Shown: positions 9,663-17,370, counted from the stretch's first letter. The stretch: 64,000 bases of DNA from Halococcus qingdaonensis (GCF_024508235.1 NZ_CP101943.1:2577112-2641111), one strand, 5' to 3'. Notes: a model not told the origin generated them from the letters alone. Made by a program: numbers and translations.

Positions 9663-9767
9663 ATGAATTATATAAAAACTCCACGACTCTATCTATTCGA
9701 TTTCTATTCGAAAGATTCTATCCGCCATCTTTATACGGAGGTAGTGCATTCATTGCTCAGAGGATAA
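9663..9767 (+). CDS. Possible 34-residue micro-protein
   Basis: An ATG at 9663, 16 bases after arcS, opens a frame encoding 34 residues (starting MNYIKTPRLY) that is Tyr/Leu/Phe-rich and not acidic. Its TAA overlaps the ATG of a second 34-codon frame (TAATG at 9765-9769). Nothing in it is recognisable. It could be chance in A+T-rich DNA or a remnant of a decayed gene; the exact stop-start overlap is the only argument for coding. Confidence 0.18.
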   Translation: MNYIKTPRLYLFDFYSKDSIRHLYTEVVHSLLRG

Positions 9768-9871
9768 TGGATTTCCACCAGACCGTCCGCAACCTCGAAA
9801 ATCGGTATAACTTCCCTGAAGGGTGTCGTTACAGGGAAATCGGCCGGTCGAACGCAACCCTTCAAGACTAG
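9767..9871 (+). CDS. Possible 34-residue micro-protein overlapping a predicted RNA fold
   Basis: The ATG at 9767 is 31-38 bases after a TATA-like CTTTATAC (9729-9736), so it could have its own promoter with a very short leader. The 34-residue product (MDFHQTVRNLENRYNF onwards, ending ATLQD) is polar and mixed in charge, with no known motif. Its second half coincides with interlocking inverted repeats at 9812-9864, so the transcript may matter as RNA instead of protein. Confidence that it is translated is low. Confidence 0.22.
   Translation: MDFHQTVRNLENRYNFPEGCRYREIGRSNATLQD
9812..9864 (+). other. Interlocking inverted repeats, candidate H-type pseudoknot RNA
   Basis: TTCCCTG (9812-9818) can pair with CAGGGAA (9832-9838), while TGAAGGGT (9817-9824) can pair with ACCCTTCA (9857-9864). 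The 5' arm of the second helix lies mostly in the loop of the first and its 3' arm outside it, which is the topology of an H-type pseudoknot, or of two mutually exclusive hairpins. The helices would have 7 and at least 6 pairs. A TATA-like box upstream at 9729-9736 could start such a transcript. No known ncRNA family is recognised. Confidence 0.3.
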
Positions 9872-9911
9872 CTGTTCATATCTATATCAAATAAAACCCT
9901 ACCGCTAGTAG

Positions 9912-10799
9912 CTACGTTGTGCTAGCAAGTAGTGATGCGAATTGCTCTTGATCAAGAGTCACTTGCTCGCGGAGCTCAGGAGCATTCCCTCGCTCAGCGA
10001 TCGCCTCGGCAAATCTGATGCAAAGTTTTTCATGTTCAATAGCGTACTGAGTCCATGCGTCCCGATAATGCATGTCGAGTTCCCAATCAGCGAGATCGAT
10101 CTCAATGTCACCTTTACGAACGACGGTCTTACAACCGTAGCCGTGTAGTGCCTTGAACCGGACATTGTTCCGACGAATTGTCAAAATCCGCTTTGATTGA
10201 CGAATATACGGGTTCACCCAATCACGCCACTCATATTCAGGAGTGTGTGTCTGGGGCATTGTGAAATCCATCCCCCTCTGTATAGAGGCTAATTCCAGAT
10301 ACGCCTCCAACATTGATATACTACAGCGATGATTAGCATTCGGTAGAGTATGCTTCAAAATAAGGTTTGACATAATTTGGCCTGCGACATCCGTTGCTAC
10401 ACCATTCCAGTCAATTTTGTTGATGGTATCTGGAACGTTTTCTATTTCTATTTGCTTATATATCTCTAAACCATTACCAGTCCGACCTTCTTCGTCGAGA
10501 ATACCTTCGTAAATATTCATCAACCGGACTGCAATTGGTCTGTCATTTGGATTCATCTCATCAAGAATATCCGTGATTTCGGCCTCTGTCGCTTCAAGAT
10601 CCTCTGTTGTCCCGGATGCACCTGTGTGAGTGTATAGTATATAAGCTGATGTGTTTGGGAAGGAATAACTCACTGCTTTCTTCTCTTTCGATTCCAAGTC
10701 ATCGTATCTTTCTGCAAAATTATCAATGCTATCTGCTACGTATTCCATTGAATATCGTTTGTCTATCGGATGGTGATAGTGAGCAACATAATGAGACAT
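9912..10799 (-). CDS. Divergent Doc/Fic-like (Fido fold) protein, orphan
   Basis: This 295-residue protein is not acidic in the way its neighbours are and uses many A/T-ending codons, indicating transfer from a different source. Near residue 155 it has LKHTLPNANHRCSISMLEA, which aligns position by position with the Fido active-site loop HxFx(D/N)(A/G)N(K/G)R: His, Asn, Asn and Arg are kept, with His where Doc has Lys. Fic proteins transfer AMP and Doc transfers phosphate to proteins. No Phd-type antitoxin and no inhibitory (S/T)xxxE(G/N) motif is evident beside it. Downstream on its strand there is a T-rich stretch that may end transcription. The Fido assignment rests on one motif; the rest is unrecognised. 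Confidence 0.55.
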   Translation of the reverse strand: MSHYVAHYHHPIDKRYSMEYVADSIDNFAERYDDLESKEKKAVSYSFPNTSAYILYTHTGASGTTEDLEATEAEITDILDEMNPNDRPIAVRLMNIYEGILDEEGRTGNGLEIYKQIEIENVPDTINKIDWNGVATDVAGQIMSNLILKHTLPNANHRCSISMLEAYLELASIQRGMDFTMPQTHTPEYEWRDWVNPYIRQSKRILTIRRNNVRFKALHGYGCKTVVRKGDIEIDLADWELDMHYRDAWTQYAIEHEKLCIRFAEAIAERGNAPELREQVTLDQEQFASLLASTT

Positions 10800-10820
10800 A
10801 GCAGAATGACGGTAGTTTCT

Positions 10821-10828
10821 GATAAAAA
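10821..10828 (-). promoter_or_regulatory. TATA box of the Doc-like gene
   Basis: On the minus strand TTTTTATC lies 22-29 bases upstream of the ATG at 10799, the spacing expected for a leaderless haloarchaeal transcript. It shows that the island gene carries its own promoter and is transcribed against the archaeosine genes on either side. Confidence 0.5.
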
Positions 10829-10935
10829 CCTTCCGCCAATATTTACCATTTTACATTTTTGTATAGGCTCTATTCTGGCCAGTGAAGAAAGGAAAAGACG
10901 ATAGAAACATACTATTGACCGACGTAATCATTATA

Positions 10936-12006
10936 ATGAGCCAGCCGAGCCCCGAGGTCTACGAGGCGGGGAAGGGCATGGACGCCCACAACGCCGCGAT
11001 GCGCGGGATCCGCGCGCGCAACGACCGGACCTACGACCCGCACGAACCCACTCGGGTGTGGGTCGACGAGGACAACACGCCCGACGGCGTGCGAGACAGC
11101 CTGACGATCATCCTCAACACGGGTGGCTGTCGCTGGGCGCGCGCCGGCGGCTGTACGATGTGTGGCTACGTCGCCGAATCCGTCGAGGGTGGGACAGTCG
11201 CCCACGAGGCCCTCATGGATCAGCTCGATGTCTGCCTCGACCACGAACGCGAACACGCCGACGGACCGTGCCCGCTGATCAAGATTTACACCTCGGGCAG
11301 CTTCCTCGACGAGCGCGAGGTGCCCGCCGAGACACGCCGAGCGATCGCCGAGGCCTTCGGCGACCGCGAGCGCATCGTCGTCGAGTCACTGCCGGATTTC
11401 GTCGAACACGATCGGCTCGTCGACTTCACCGAGCAGGGACTCGCCGTCGACGTGGCGGTCGGACTGGAGACGGCCACGGACAGAGTGCGCCACGACTGTG
11501 TGAACAAATACTTCGACTTCGCCGATTTCGTCGCGGCGAGCGAGCAGGCCCGTGACGCGGGCGCTGGCATCAAGGCCTATCTCCTGATGAAACCGCCCTT
11601 CCTCAGCGAGTCCGAGGCCGTCGCGGACATGATTGCCTCGGTCGAGCGCTGTGCGGAGTACGCCCATACCGTCTCGATGAATCCTTGTAATGTCCAGCGC
11701 CACACGATGGTCGAGGAGCTGTACCACGACGGCGGCTACCGCCCGCCGTGGCTCTGGTCCGTGGCTGAAGTCCTCCACGAGACCGCGGACGCCGACGCGC
11801 TCGTGATCTCCGATCCGGTGGGCCACGGCTCCGATCGCGGTCCACACAACTGCGGGGAGTGCGACGATCACGTCCAGACTGCGATCAAGGACTTCGATCT
11901 CAGACAGGATCCATCGGTGTTCGAGCAGGTGTCCTGCGAGTGCGAGCGGACCTGGGAGGCGGTGATGGAGCGCGAGAAGAGCTACGGGCTGCCGCTGGCA
12001 CGATAA
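10936..12006 (+). CDS. raSEA: Archaeosine synthase subunit beta, radical SAM lyase RaSEA
   Basis: This 356-residue radical-SAM enzyme works with ArcS: it cleaves the lysine-preQ0 adduct on tRNA position 15 to give archaeosine. The [4Fe-4S] ligands are Cys65, Cys73 and Cys76 in GGCRWARAGGCTMCGY, the unusual CX7CX2C spacing of the Elp3/RaSEA-like group. Segments ESLPDF, GLETATDRVRHDCVNKYF and AYLLMKPPFLSE are typical of the family. The start at 10936 is chosen because the sequence before it is A+T-rich island DNA. It is separated from its partner arcS by the island, so it now probably depends on a promoter inside or next to that DNA. Confidence 0.9.
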   Translation: MSQPSPEVYEAGKGMDAHNAAMRGIRARNDRTYDPHEPTRVWVDEDNTPDGVRDSLTIILNTGGCRWARAGGCTMCGYVAESVEGGTVAHEALMDQLDVCLDHEREHADGPCPLIKIYTSGSFLDEREVPAETRRAIAEAFGDRERIVVESLPDFVEHDRLVDFTEQGLAVDVAVGLETATDRVRHDCVNKYFDFADFVAASEQARDAGAGIKAYLLMKPPFLSESEAVADMIASVERCAEYAHTVSMNPCNVQRHTMVEELYHDGGYRPPWLWSVAEVLHETADADALVISDPVGHGSDRGPHNCGECDDHVQTAIKDFDLRQDPSVFEQVSCECERTWEAVMEREKSYGLPLAR

Positions 12007-12069
12007 CGACTCTTCGGCGGACCGTTTCGCTACGGATCGACCGTTGGCTGCCGACTCGTCAGTTCGTGA

Positions 12070-12180
12070 TCAGTCGTCCGTGTCGACCTCCGCCCCACAT
12101 TCGGGACAGGTCTCGTCGGCGATCGAGAGTTGGAGGTCACAGTTCGGACAGACCGCACGGTAACACGCACGCTCACCCAT
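12070..12180 (-). CDS. Small double-CxxC zinc finger micro-protein
   Basis: This 36-residue protein has two CPxC knuckles, CPNC near residue 11 and CPEC near residue 25, which together bind one zinc ion as a zinc ribbon; the tail EVDTDD is acidic. Haloarchaea encode many such CPxCG-type micro-proteins, some shown in Haloferax to affect motility and biofilm formation. It lies between raSEA and purQ, transcribed opposite to raSEA and in the same direction as the purine genes. Its function is unknown. Confidence 0.65.
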   Translation of the reverse strand: MGERACYRAVCPNCDLQLSIADETCPECGAEVDTDD

Positions 12181-12227
12181 GTGGGTCGGTACCTTACACA
12201 CGAACAAAAAGTCACGGTCGCCCGCCC

Positions 12228-12905
12228 TCACTCGGCGAACGCGCGCAGAACGTCCTGACCATCCGTGCCGCCGAGTTCCGGCAGCGTGGCCCGTTCGGGG
12301 TGTGGCATCAACACGGCGACGTGCTCGCGGTCGCCGCAGAGACCGGCCACCGCGCCCGTCGAGCCGTTCGGGTTCGCCGCCGGCGTCACGTTTCCGTCCT
12401 CGTCACAGTAGCGAAAGAGAATCCGATCCTCGTCGTCGAGTGTTGCGAGTTCCTCGTCGCCGATCTCGAAGCGTCCTTCACCGTGGGCGATCGGGAGCGA
12501 GATGACTTCGCCCGCCTCGAACGCGCGCGTCCACGGTGTCTCGGCGTTCTCCACGCGAAGGTGGACGTGCTCGCACTGGAAACGCGCGCTCGCGTTCGTG
12601 GTGAACGCGCCGGGCGTCAGCCCCGCCTCGCAGCCGACCTGCGCGCCGTTGCAGACCCCGAGCACCGGCACGCCCTCGTGCGCGGCATCGCGGACCTCCT
12701 CGACGATGGGTGCGCGTCCGGCCATCGCGCCGGCCCGGAGGTAGTCGCCGTAGGAAAATCCTCCAGGAAGGACGATGCCCGAGGGGTCGTCGGGGAGACC
12801 GTCCTCGTGCCAGACGCGTTCGGCAGCGACGCCCACCGCGTCGAGCGCGCGCACGGCGTCGCGGTCGCAGTTCGAGCCGCCGAACTGGATCACTGATACC
12901 GTCAT
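12228..12905 (-). CDS. purQ: Phosphoribosylformylglycinamidine synthase subunit PurQ
   Basis: This 225-residue class I glutamine amidotransferase supplies ammonia to the PurL synthetase in purine synthesis (FGAR to FGAM). The nucleophile is Cys85 in VLGVCNGAQVG, the oxyanion region is LPGGFSYGDYLRAGA, and the catalytic His and Glu are in LMPHPERA near the C-terminus. It starts with the expected VIQFGGSNCD. It overlaps purS by four bases. PurL is not in this window, so the complex must be completed by a gene elsewhere. Confidence 0.93.
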   Translation of the reverse strand: MTVSVIQFGGSNCDRDAVRALDAVGVAAERVWHEDGLPDDPSGIVLPGGFSYGDYLRAGAMAGRAPIVEEVRDAAHEGVPVLGVCNGAQVGCEAGLTPGAFTTNASARFQCEHVHLRVENAETPWTRAFEAGEVISLPIAHGEGRFEIGDEELATLDDEDRILFRYCDEDGNVTPAANPNGSTGAVAGLCGDREHVAVLMPHPERATLPELGGTDGQDVLRAFAE

Positions 12906-13153
12906 CTGTTCTCGATGTCGACCGAGTGGTCGTGGATGGTCGGGTTGGCGAGCAGGCGTTCGGCCATCGATTCGGCACGCTCGGCGGCGGCCGCTTCGCT
13001 CTCGGCGTCGAGGTCGATCTCGAAGCGGTCGGCCGCGCGGAGCTCGTCGAGTTCGAAGCCGAGTCGCGAGAGCGCCTGCCGGGTGGTCTCGGCCTCGGGA
13101 TCGAGCACGCCCCGCTTCAGTCGCACGGTGACGACGGCGGTGTAGGCGGTCAT
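12902..13153 (-). CDS. purS: Phosphoribosylformylglycinamidine synthase subunit PurS
   Basis: This 83-residue protein is the small structural subunit that links PurQ to PurL in the three-part FGAM synthetase. It shows the PurS pattern: an N-terminal strand with VRLKRGVLDPEAET, then a helix with ALSRLGF and the late AERLLANPTI segment. Its stop overlaps the purQ start (ATGA), giving strict coupling of two subunits of one complex. The upstream gene on the same strand is purC, 39 bases away. Confidence 0.92.
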   Translation of the reverse strand: MTAYTAVVTVRLKRGVLDPEAETTRQALSRLGFELDELRAADRFEIDLDAESEAAAAERAESMAERLLANPTIHDHSVDIENR

Positions 13154-13192
13154 ATCGGGTGGCGGGTCCCGGTAGGCGAAAGCGCTTCGAAA

Positions 13193-14215
13193 CTACGCCA
13201 GTTCGCTCGCGGCCTCGACCGCGGCACTCAGTTCGGGCGCATCGAACAGTTCCCGACCGACGTAGGCGTTCGCACCGGCGGTGTAGAGGTCGCTCGCGGT
13301 CGCGACGACGTCCGCGGTGAGCGGCTCCGGATCGGGTCCACAGAGCGCGTGCCAGTCGGTCCCTTGGGTTTCTTCGATCTCCTCTTTCGCCGCGGAGACG
13401 GCTGTCACCCACTCGGGCTGGGTGCGCTTGTGGTACTGTCTGAGCACCTCCTTCGAGAGCTCGTGGCCACGATACGAGAACCGGTTTTCGTCGAAGGTGC
13501 CGACGACGTCCGCAACGCGCACCTCGCCATCGTGGTAGAGACATTCGATCTTGCCGTCCTCGTGGGTCAACCCCACCTCTTCGGCCCGCTCGGTCACGAC
13601 GCGATTCACCTCGCGCGCGAGCGCCGCGAGCTCGTCGAGCGTCGCCCGGCCGGCGATCGCGTCGGCTTCCTCCCGCGTGAGATAGCGGTCCTGCTCCTCG
13701 AACTTCGTCGAGAACTCGACGACCGGCTCGGGTAGCTCGACGGGGTCGTCGGGCCACTCCGCGACATCGAGGCCGACGTCCTGAGGATCGCGGCGCGAGC
13801 GCAGACTCGACCCCACCGGAACCGTGTTCCGGAAGACGATTTCGAGCGGGATCAGGTAGTTGTCACCCGCATCGGCGTGGAAAGCCCCGTAGTCGTAGTC
13901 GCCGTTCTGGACGGGGAGTTCGGGCACCTGTGCGAGATCGATCGCCATCTCGCGCGGCGGCTCGTCCGTCTCGGCGAGATCGACCACCGAACCGTCGGCG
14001 ACGACGCCACGGTAGTGCGTCGGGATGCCTTCGGCTTCGAGCAGCGCGAAGTTGTGTGCGCCCATCGTACAGAGGCTCCGCCCCTTCTCGGGGATCGTGT
14101 CGGGCATGCGCCCCCAGTCGAAGATCGAGTAGGCGTCGGTGAAGACGAACCGTCCGCGGCCGAGCTCGTCGGGCGTCGCGGGCTGCTCGACGCGAAACTC
14201 CTTGACGCTGGTCAT
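13193..14215 (-). CDS. purC: Phosphoribosylaminoimidazole-succinocarboxamide synthase
   Basis: This 340-residue SAICAR synthase joins aspartate to CAIR with ATP in purine synthesis. It has the glycine-rich, ATP-grasp-like opening RGRFVFTDAYSIFDWG, the HYRGVV loop, IPLEIVFRNTVPVGSSLRSR (substrate loop) and the EVGLTHEDGKIECLYHDGEVRVADVVGTFDENR metal region in which acidic residues bind Mg2+. It is longer than bacterial PurC (about 240) but normal for haloarchaea. It is the first gene of purC-purS-purQ on this strand. Confidence 0.92.
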   Translation of the reverse strand: MTSVKEFRVEQPATPDELGRGRFVFTDAYSIFDWGRMPDTIPEKGRSLCTMGAHNFALLEAEGIPTHYRGVVADGSVVDLAETDEPPREMAIDLAQVPELPVQNGDYDYGAFHADAGDNYLIPLEIVFRNTVPVGSSLRSRRDPQDVGLDVAEWPDDPVELPEPVVEFSTKFEEQDRYLTREEADAIAGRATLDELAALAREVNRVVTERAEEVGLTHEDGKIECLYHDGEVRVADVVGTFDENRFSYRGHELSKEVLRQYHKRTQPEWVTAVSAAKEEIEETQGTDWHALCGPDPEPLTADVVATASDLYTAGANAYVGRELFDAPELSAAVEAASELA

Positions 14216-14311
14216 GGGGCGACCTCGCCGGCGGCGAACTAAGCGGTTGTCATCCCGCGAGCAAACATATAGGTCGCTCCGTCACCAAGCGGTTATCCGA
14301 CCGCACAGAAC

Positions 14312-14473
14312 ATGACCGAAACCATCTGCGACAGATGTGATGCACGCGGCGAGTCACAGTGGCGTATCCGGCTCGAAAACCGTTCGGACGGGACCGACGG
14401 GCAGGTGTCCTACCGGCTCTGTCGTGGCTGCTGGAACGAACTGAACGCACGGTTCGACGGGGACGAGCAATGA
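14312..14473 (+). CDS. Small CxxC zinc finger protein
   Basis: This 53-residue protein carries two zinc knuckles, CDRC at residues 6-9 and CRGC at about 38-41, separated by an acidic and arginine-containing strand region, consistent with a treble-clef or rubredoxin-like zinc site. It overlaps the next gene by four bases (ATGA at 14470), so the two cysteine-rich proteins are coupled. It lies divergent from purC and upstream of cofH. Function is unknown. Confidence 0.6.
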   Translation: MTETICDRCDARGESQWRIRLENRSDGTDGQVSYRLCRGCWNELNARFDGDEQ

Positions 14474-14727
14474 GCGAAGACCCGCGGCCGAACGGCACCG
14501 ATCCCGACCCGCCCGGCGAGACGCCCGATCCGACGCCCGCCGGAACGGACTGCGCGCTCTGTGGCACCGAGCTCAGCCCGAGCGAGTATCCCGACTGCCG
14601 GGCCGTCCTGATCGACGAGAGCGGTCCGGGCGAGGAGACCGAGTCGATACGGATGGTCTGTCCGGACTGTTTCGCCGATCTCGACGCCGAGTTCACCGAT
14701 CACGCGCCGTCGGGCCAGTCGGTCTGA
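14470..14727 (+). CDS. Zinc-ribbon small protein
   Basis: This 85-residue protein has a Pro/Asp-rich flexible start (about residues 1-25), then CALCG and CPDC knuckles about 40 residues apart that would bind one zinc. It is very acidic. It is the second member of a two-gene unit of cysteine-rich micro-proteins. The two may be paralogous, since both end each knuckle pair with a similar W/F-N/D-x-L-(N/D)-A-x-F segment. It precedes cofH by 47 bases. Confidence 0.62.
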   Translation: MSEDPRPNGTDPDPPGETPDPTPAGTDCALCGTELSPSEYPDCRAVLIDESGPGEETESIRMVCPDCFADLDAEFTDHAPSGQSV

Positions 14728-14774
14728 ACACATCTACCGTGGGGTTTTAACGGGTTCGCCGCGGCCGTCACACC

Positions 14775-16136
14775 ATGCAGCGCTCGCGCGGGGAGTTCGG
14801 TTTCGAGTGCGTTCCCGCGACCGATCAGTCGTTCGAGAACGCCCTCCGGAAGGCACGGGACGGCGAACGGCTCGCGGTCGCCGACGGCATCGAGCTCATC
14901 ACGACCGGCACCGACGAGAGAGGGATCGATCCCGAGCGAAAGGAGCGGGTGCTCGAAGCCGCCGACCGCCGTCGTGCGGAAGCGGTCGGCGAGCAGGTCA
15001 CGTTCGTCGCGAACCTCAACAACAACGTCACGACCGCCTGCAACACTGGCTGTCTGTTCTGCAACTTCAAGGACAGCTCTCAACACTTCCGGTCGGACGC
15101 CGACGAGAGCCACGGCGGGTTCACCAAGACGCCGGCCGACTCCCGAGAGATCGTCGAGCGGGCCGCCGAACGCGGTATCTACGAGGTCACGTCGGTCTCG
15201 GGGCTCCATCCCGCCTTCGCGCTCGACGACGAACACCACGAAATTCTGGCGAATCACGATGACGCCGCGAAGACGGTGAACTACCGCCCGCCGGCGGCCT
15301 ACGACACCGATCCTGGCACCTATCTGGAGCAGATCGAGGCGATGAGTACCTGTGGGGTGCATTTCCACTCGATGACACCGGAGGAGGCCTACCACGCCCG
15401 CCGCGGCACCGACTGGAGCTACGAGGAGGTCTATGGCCGACTCCAGGAAGCGGGGCTCGACTCGGTGCCCGGAACCGCGGCCGAGATCCTCGTCGACGAG
15501 GTGCGCGACGTCATCTGTCCGGGCAAGATCGACACCGACGGCTGGCTGCGGGCGATGAGGGCGGCCGCGACGGTGGGTCTCGACATGACCGCGACGATCA
15601 TGTACGGCCACGTCGAGAACGCGGCTCATCGGATAAAGCACCTCCAGCGCGTGCGCGAACTCCAGGACGAAACGGGTGCGATCACCGAGTTCGTTCCCCT
15701 CTCCTTTATCCATCCGAACACGCCGCTCGCCGAGCGTGGGATCGTCGAAGCGGGCGCGAGCGACGACGAGGACGAGCTGATGATCGCCGTCTCGCGGCTG
15801 TTCCTCGACAACGTCGACAACATCCAGTCGAGCTGGGTGAAATACGGCGACCAGCAGGGGCTCAAGATGCTCTCGTGTGGTGCGAACGATTTCATGGGCA
15901 CCATCCTCTCGGAGGAGATCACCAAGCGCGCGGGTGGCGAGTTCGGCGAGTACCGGAGCTTCGACGAGTACGTCGAGATGATATCGGCGATCGGACGGAC
16001 GCCCGCCGAGCGCTCGACGGACTACCGGCAGGTGCGCGAGATCAACACCGACGACCCCGACGGCCCGCGACTCGGACCACAGGCTGACGGGACGCCGCTG
16101 TTCGACGGGACGAGCCACGCACCCGCCGACGACTGA
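14775..16136 (+). CDS. cofH: FO synthase subunit 2 (CofH)
   Basis: This 453-residue radical-SAM enzyme adds a tyrosine-derived group to the ribityl-uracil precursor; with CofG it makes FO, the deazaflavin core of coenzyme F420. The [4Fe-4S] ligands are Cys89, Cys93 and Cys96 (TACNTGCLFCNF). Later segments TSVSGLHP, GVHFHSMTPEEAYHARR and EFVPLSFIHPNTP are diagnostic of CofH/MqnC-type enzymes, and the pairing with cofG argues for CofH. It is convergent with cofG, the stops being five bases apart. Confidence 0.92.
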   Translation: MQRSRGEFGFECVPATDQSFENALRKARDGERLAVADGIELITTGTDERGIDPERKERVLEAADRRRAEAVGEQVTFVANLNNNVTTACNTGCLFCNFKDSSQHFRSDADESHGGFTKTPADSREIVERAAERGIYEVTSVSGLHPAFALDDEHHEILANHDDAAKTVNYRPPAAYDTDPGTYLEQIEAMSTCGVHFHSMTPEEAYHARRGTDWSYEEVYGRLQEAGLDSVPGTAAEILVDEVRDVICPGKIDTDGWLRAMRAAATVGLDMTATIMYGHVENAAHRIKHLQRVRELQDETGAITEFVPLSFIHPNTPLAERGIVEAGASDDEDELMIAVSRLFLDNVDNIQSSWVKYGDQQGLKMLSCGANDFMGTILSEEITKRAGGEFGEYRSFDEYVEMISAIGRTPAERSTDYRQVREINTDDPDGPRLGPQADGTPLFDGTSHAPADD

Positions 16137-16141
16137 CCGCG

Positions 16142-17221
16142 TCAGTCGCTCGTTGAGAGCACCGCCCGATAGCGTTCGCCGGCCTCGTTCTCGCGATCGA
16201 TGGCGCGCTCGATCCGCGGCGCGAGCCAGCCTTCATCCACGTAGCGCGTGTGGGTCGGTAGACGCTCGTTCAGTGGGACGCCAGCATCGTCGGCGATCGA
16301 CTCCAGTTCGCGCAGGCCGGGCCACGCGTAGTCCGGGTTGATGTGGTCGTCGGTGATCGGCGAAACGCCACCGAGGTCGTCGACGCCGCAGTCGACGACC
16401 TCGCGAACGGGCGCGAGGTTCGGCGGGACCTGTACCGAGACCTCCTCGGGTAGCGCGTAGCGGGCCATCGCCACCGCACGGCGCAGCGTCTCGACGGTGG
16501 GTGTGGGGCCGTTCCAGCGCTCGTTTTCGGCCACCGGCTGGACGATGACCTCCTGGATGTGGCCGTACTCCGTGTGGAGCGCGCGGATGGCGAGCAGTGA
16601 TTCGGCGCGGTCGTCCCAGTCTTCGCCGATGCCGATCAGGATCCCCGTCGTGAACGGGATCCCGACCTCGCCGGCCGCGCGGATCGTTTCGAGGCGCTGT
16701 TCGGGCGTCTTCTTTCGCGATCCCGAATGGGCGTCGACGTCGGCGGTGGTTTCGAGCATGACGCCCATCGAGGCGTTCACGTCGGCGAGATCGGCCATCT
16801 GCTCGCGAGTGAGATCGCCGGGGTTGCTGTGCGGGAGCAGACCAACTTCCAGAGCGAGCTCGCACATCGCGCGGAGGTAGTCGTGGATCGAGTCGTAGCC
16901 CCACTCGTCGAGCTGCTCGTGGATGCGTTCGTAGCGCGCGTCGGGCGTGTCACCGAAGGTGAACAGGGCCTCCGTACAGCCGGCGTCAGCGCCGGTTTCG
17001 AGCACGTCGCGGACTTCCTCGTGGCTCAGCAGCGAGGCCTCGCCGGGCGGGTCGAAGTAGGTACAGTAGGTACAGGTGTACCGGCAGGCCGTCGTCAGCG
17101 GGACGAACACGTTGCGCGCGAACGTCAGCGCCGACGCGGGCTCGACGCCGTCGGGGCCCACGGAACGGAGGCGGTCGCGCTCGCCCCGAGTGACGTCGAG
17201 GGCAGCGTCGATACCGGACAT
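16142..17221 (-). CDS. cofG: FO synthase subunit 1 (CofG)
   Basis: This 359-residue radical-SAM enzyme catalyses the ring-closing step of FO synthesis using the product of CofH. Cys46, Cys50 and Cys53 in TACRYTCTYCTYF hold the cluster. The segments FTFGDTPD, PHSNPGDLT, SMGVMLETTADVDAHSGS and FTTGILIGIGED are characteristic. The start at 17221 is chosen because a longer in-frame extension (to 17341) is basic and Ser/Arg-rich, unlike the family. cofC lies upstream on the same strand with a gap of about 150 bases. Confidence 0.92.
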   Translation of the reverse strand: MSGIDAALDVTRGERDRLRSVGPDGVEPASALTFARNVFVPLTTACRYTCTYCTYFDPPGEASLLSHEEVRDVLETGADAGCTEALFTFGDTPDARYERIHEQLDEWGYDSIHDYLRAMCELALEVGLLPHSNPGDLTREQMADLADVNASMGVMLETTADVDAHSGSRKKTPEQRLETIRAAGEVGIPFTTGILIGIGEDWDDRAESLLAIRALHTEYGHIQEVIVQPVAENERWNGPTPTVETLRRAVAMARYALPEEVSVQVPPNLAPVREVVDCGVDDLGGVSPITDDHINPDYAWPGLRELESIADDAGVPLNERLPTHTRYVDEGWLAPRIERAIDRENEAGERYRAVLSTSD

Positions 17222-17370
17222 GAACCCCCCTCGTGGCGGGTGGACAAAAGACTGTCCGGAAGCCGGTGTCGGGAGGGGACGGGACGACACCGACCGTGCG
17301 CGCGAACCGGCTCGCGCGGTCGAAACTCGGTGATCGTCCAACTAAACGGTTGTCCCAACTCCGACCCGAT

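Larger units (their letters stand above)
9647..10935. other. A+T-rich genomic island between arcS and raSEA
   Basis: Base composition drops sharply right after the arcS stop and recovers right at the raSEA start: the interval is full of runs such as ATTATATAAAAA and TATCTATATCAAATAAAA, unlike any other 1.3 kb here. It holds one gene of foreign codon usage on the opposite strand (9912-10799), two tiny plus-strand ORFs and a potential RNA fold. I see no terminal inverted repeats, target duplication, integrase or tRNA border, so the mode of insertion is unknown. It splits a functionally linked gene set without damaging it. Confidence 0.75.

Noticed and set aside
9691..9711. Direct repeat TCTATTCGA (twice, 9692-9700 and 9703-9711)
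   Set aside because: Too short and within A+T-rich DNA, so chance is a sufficient explanation.
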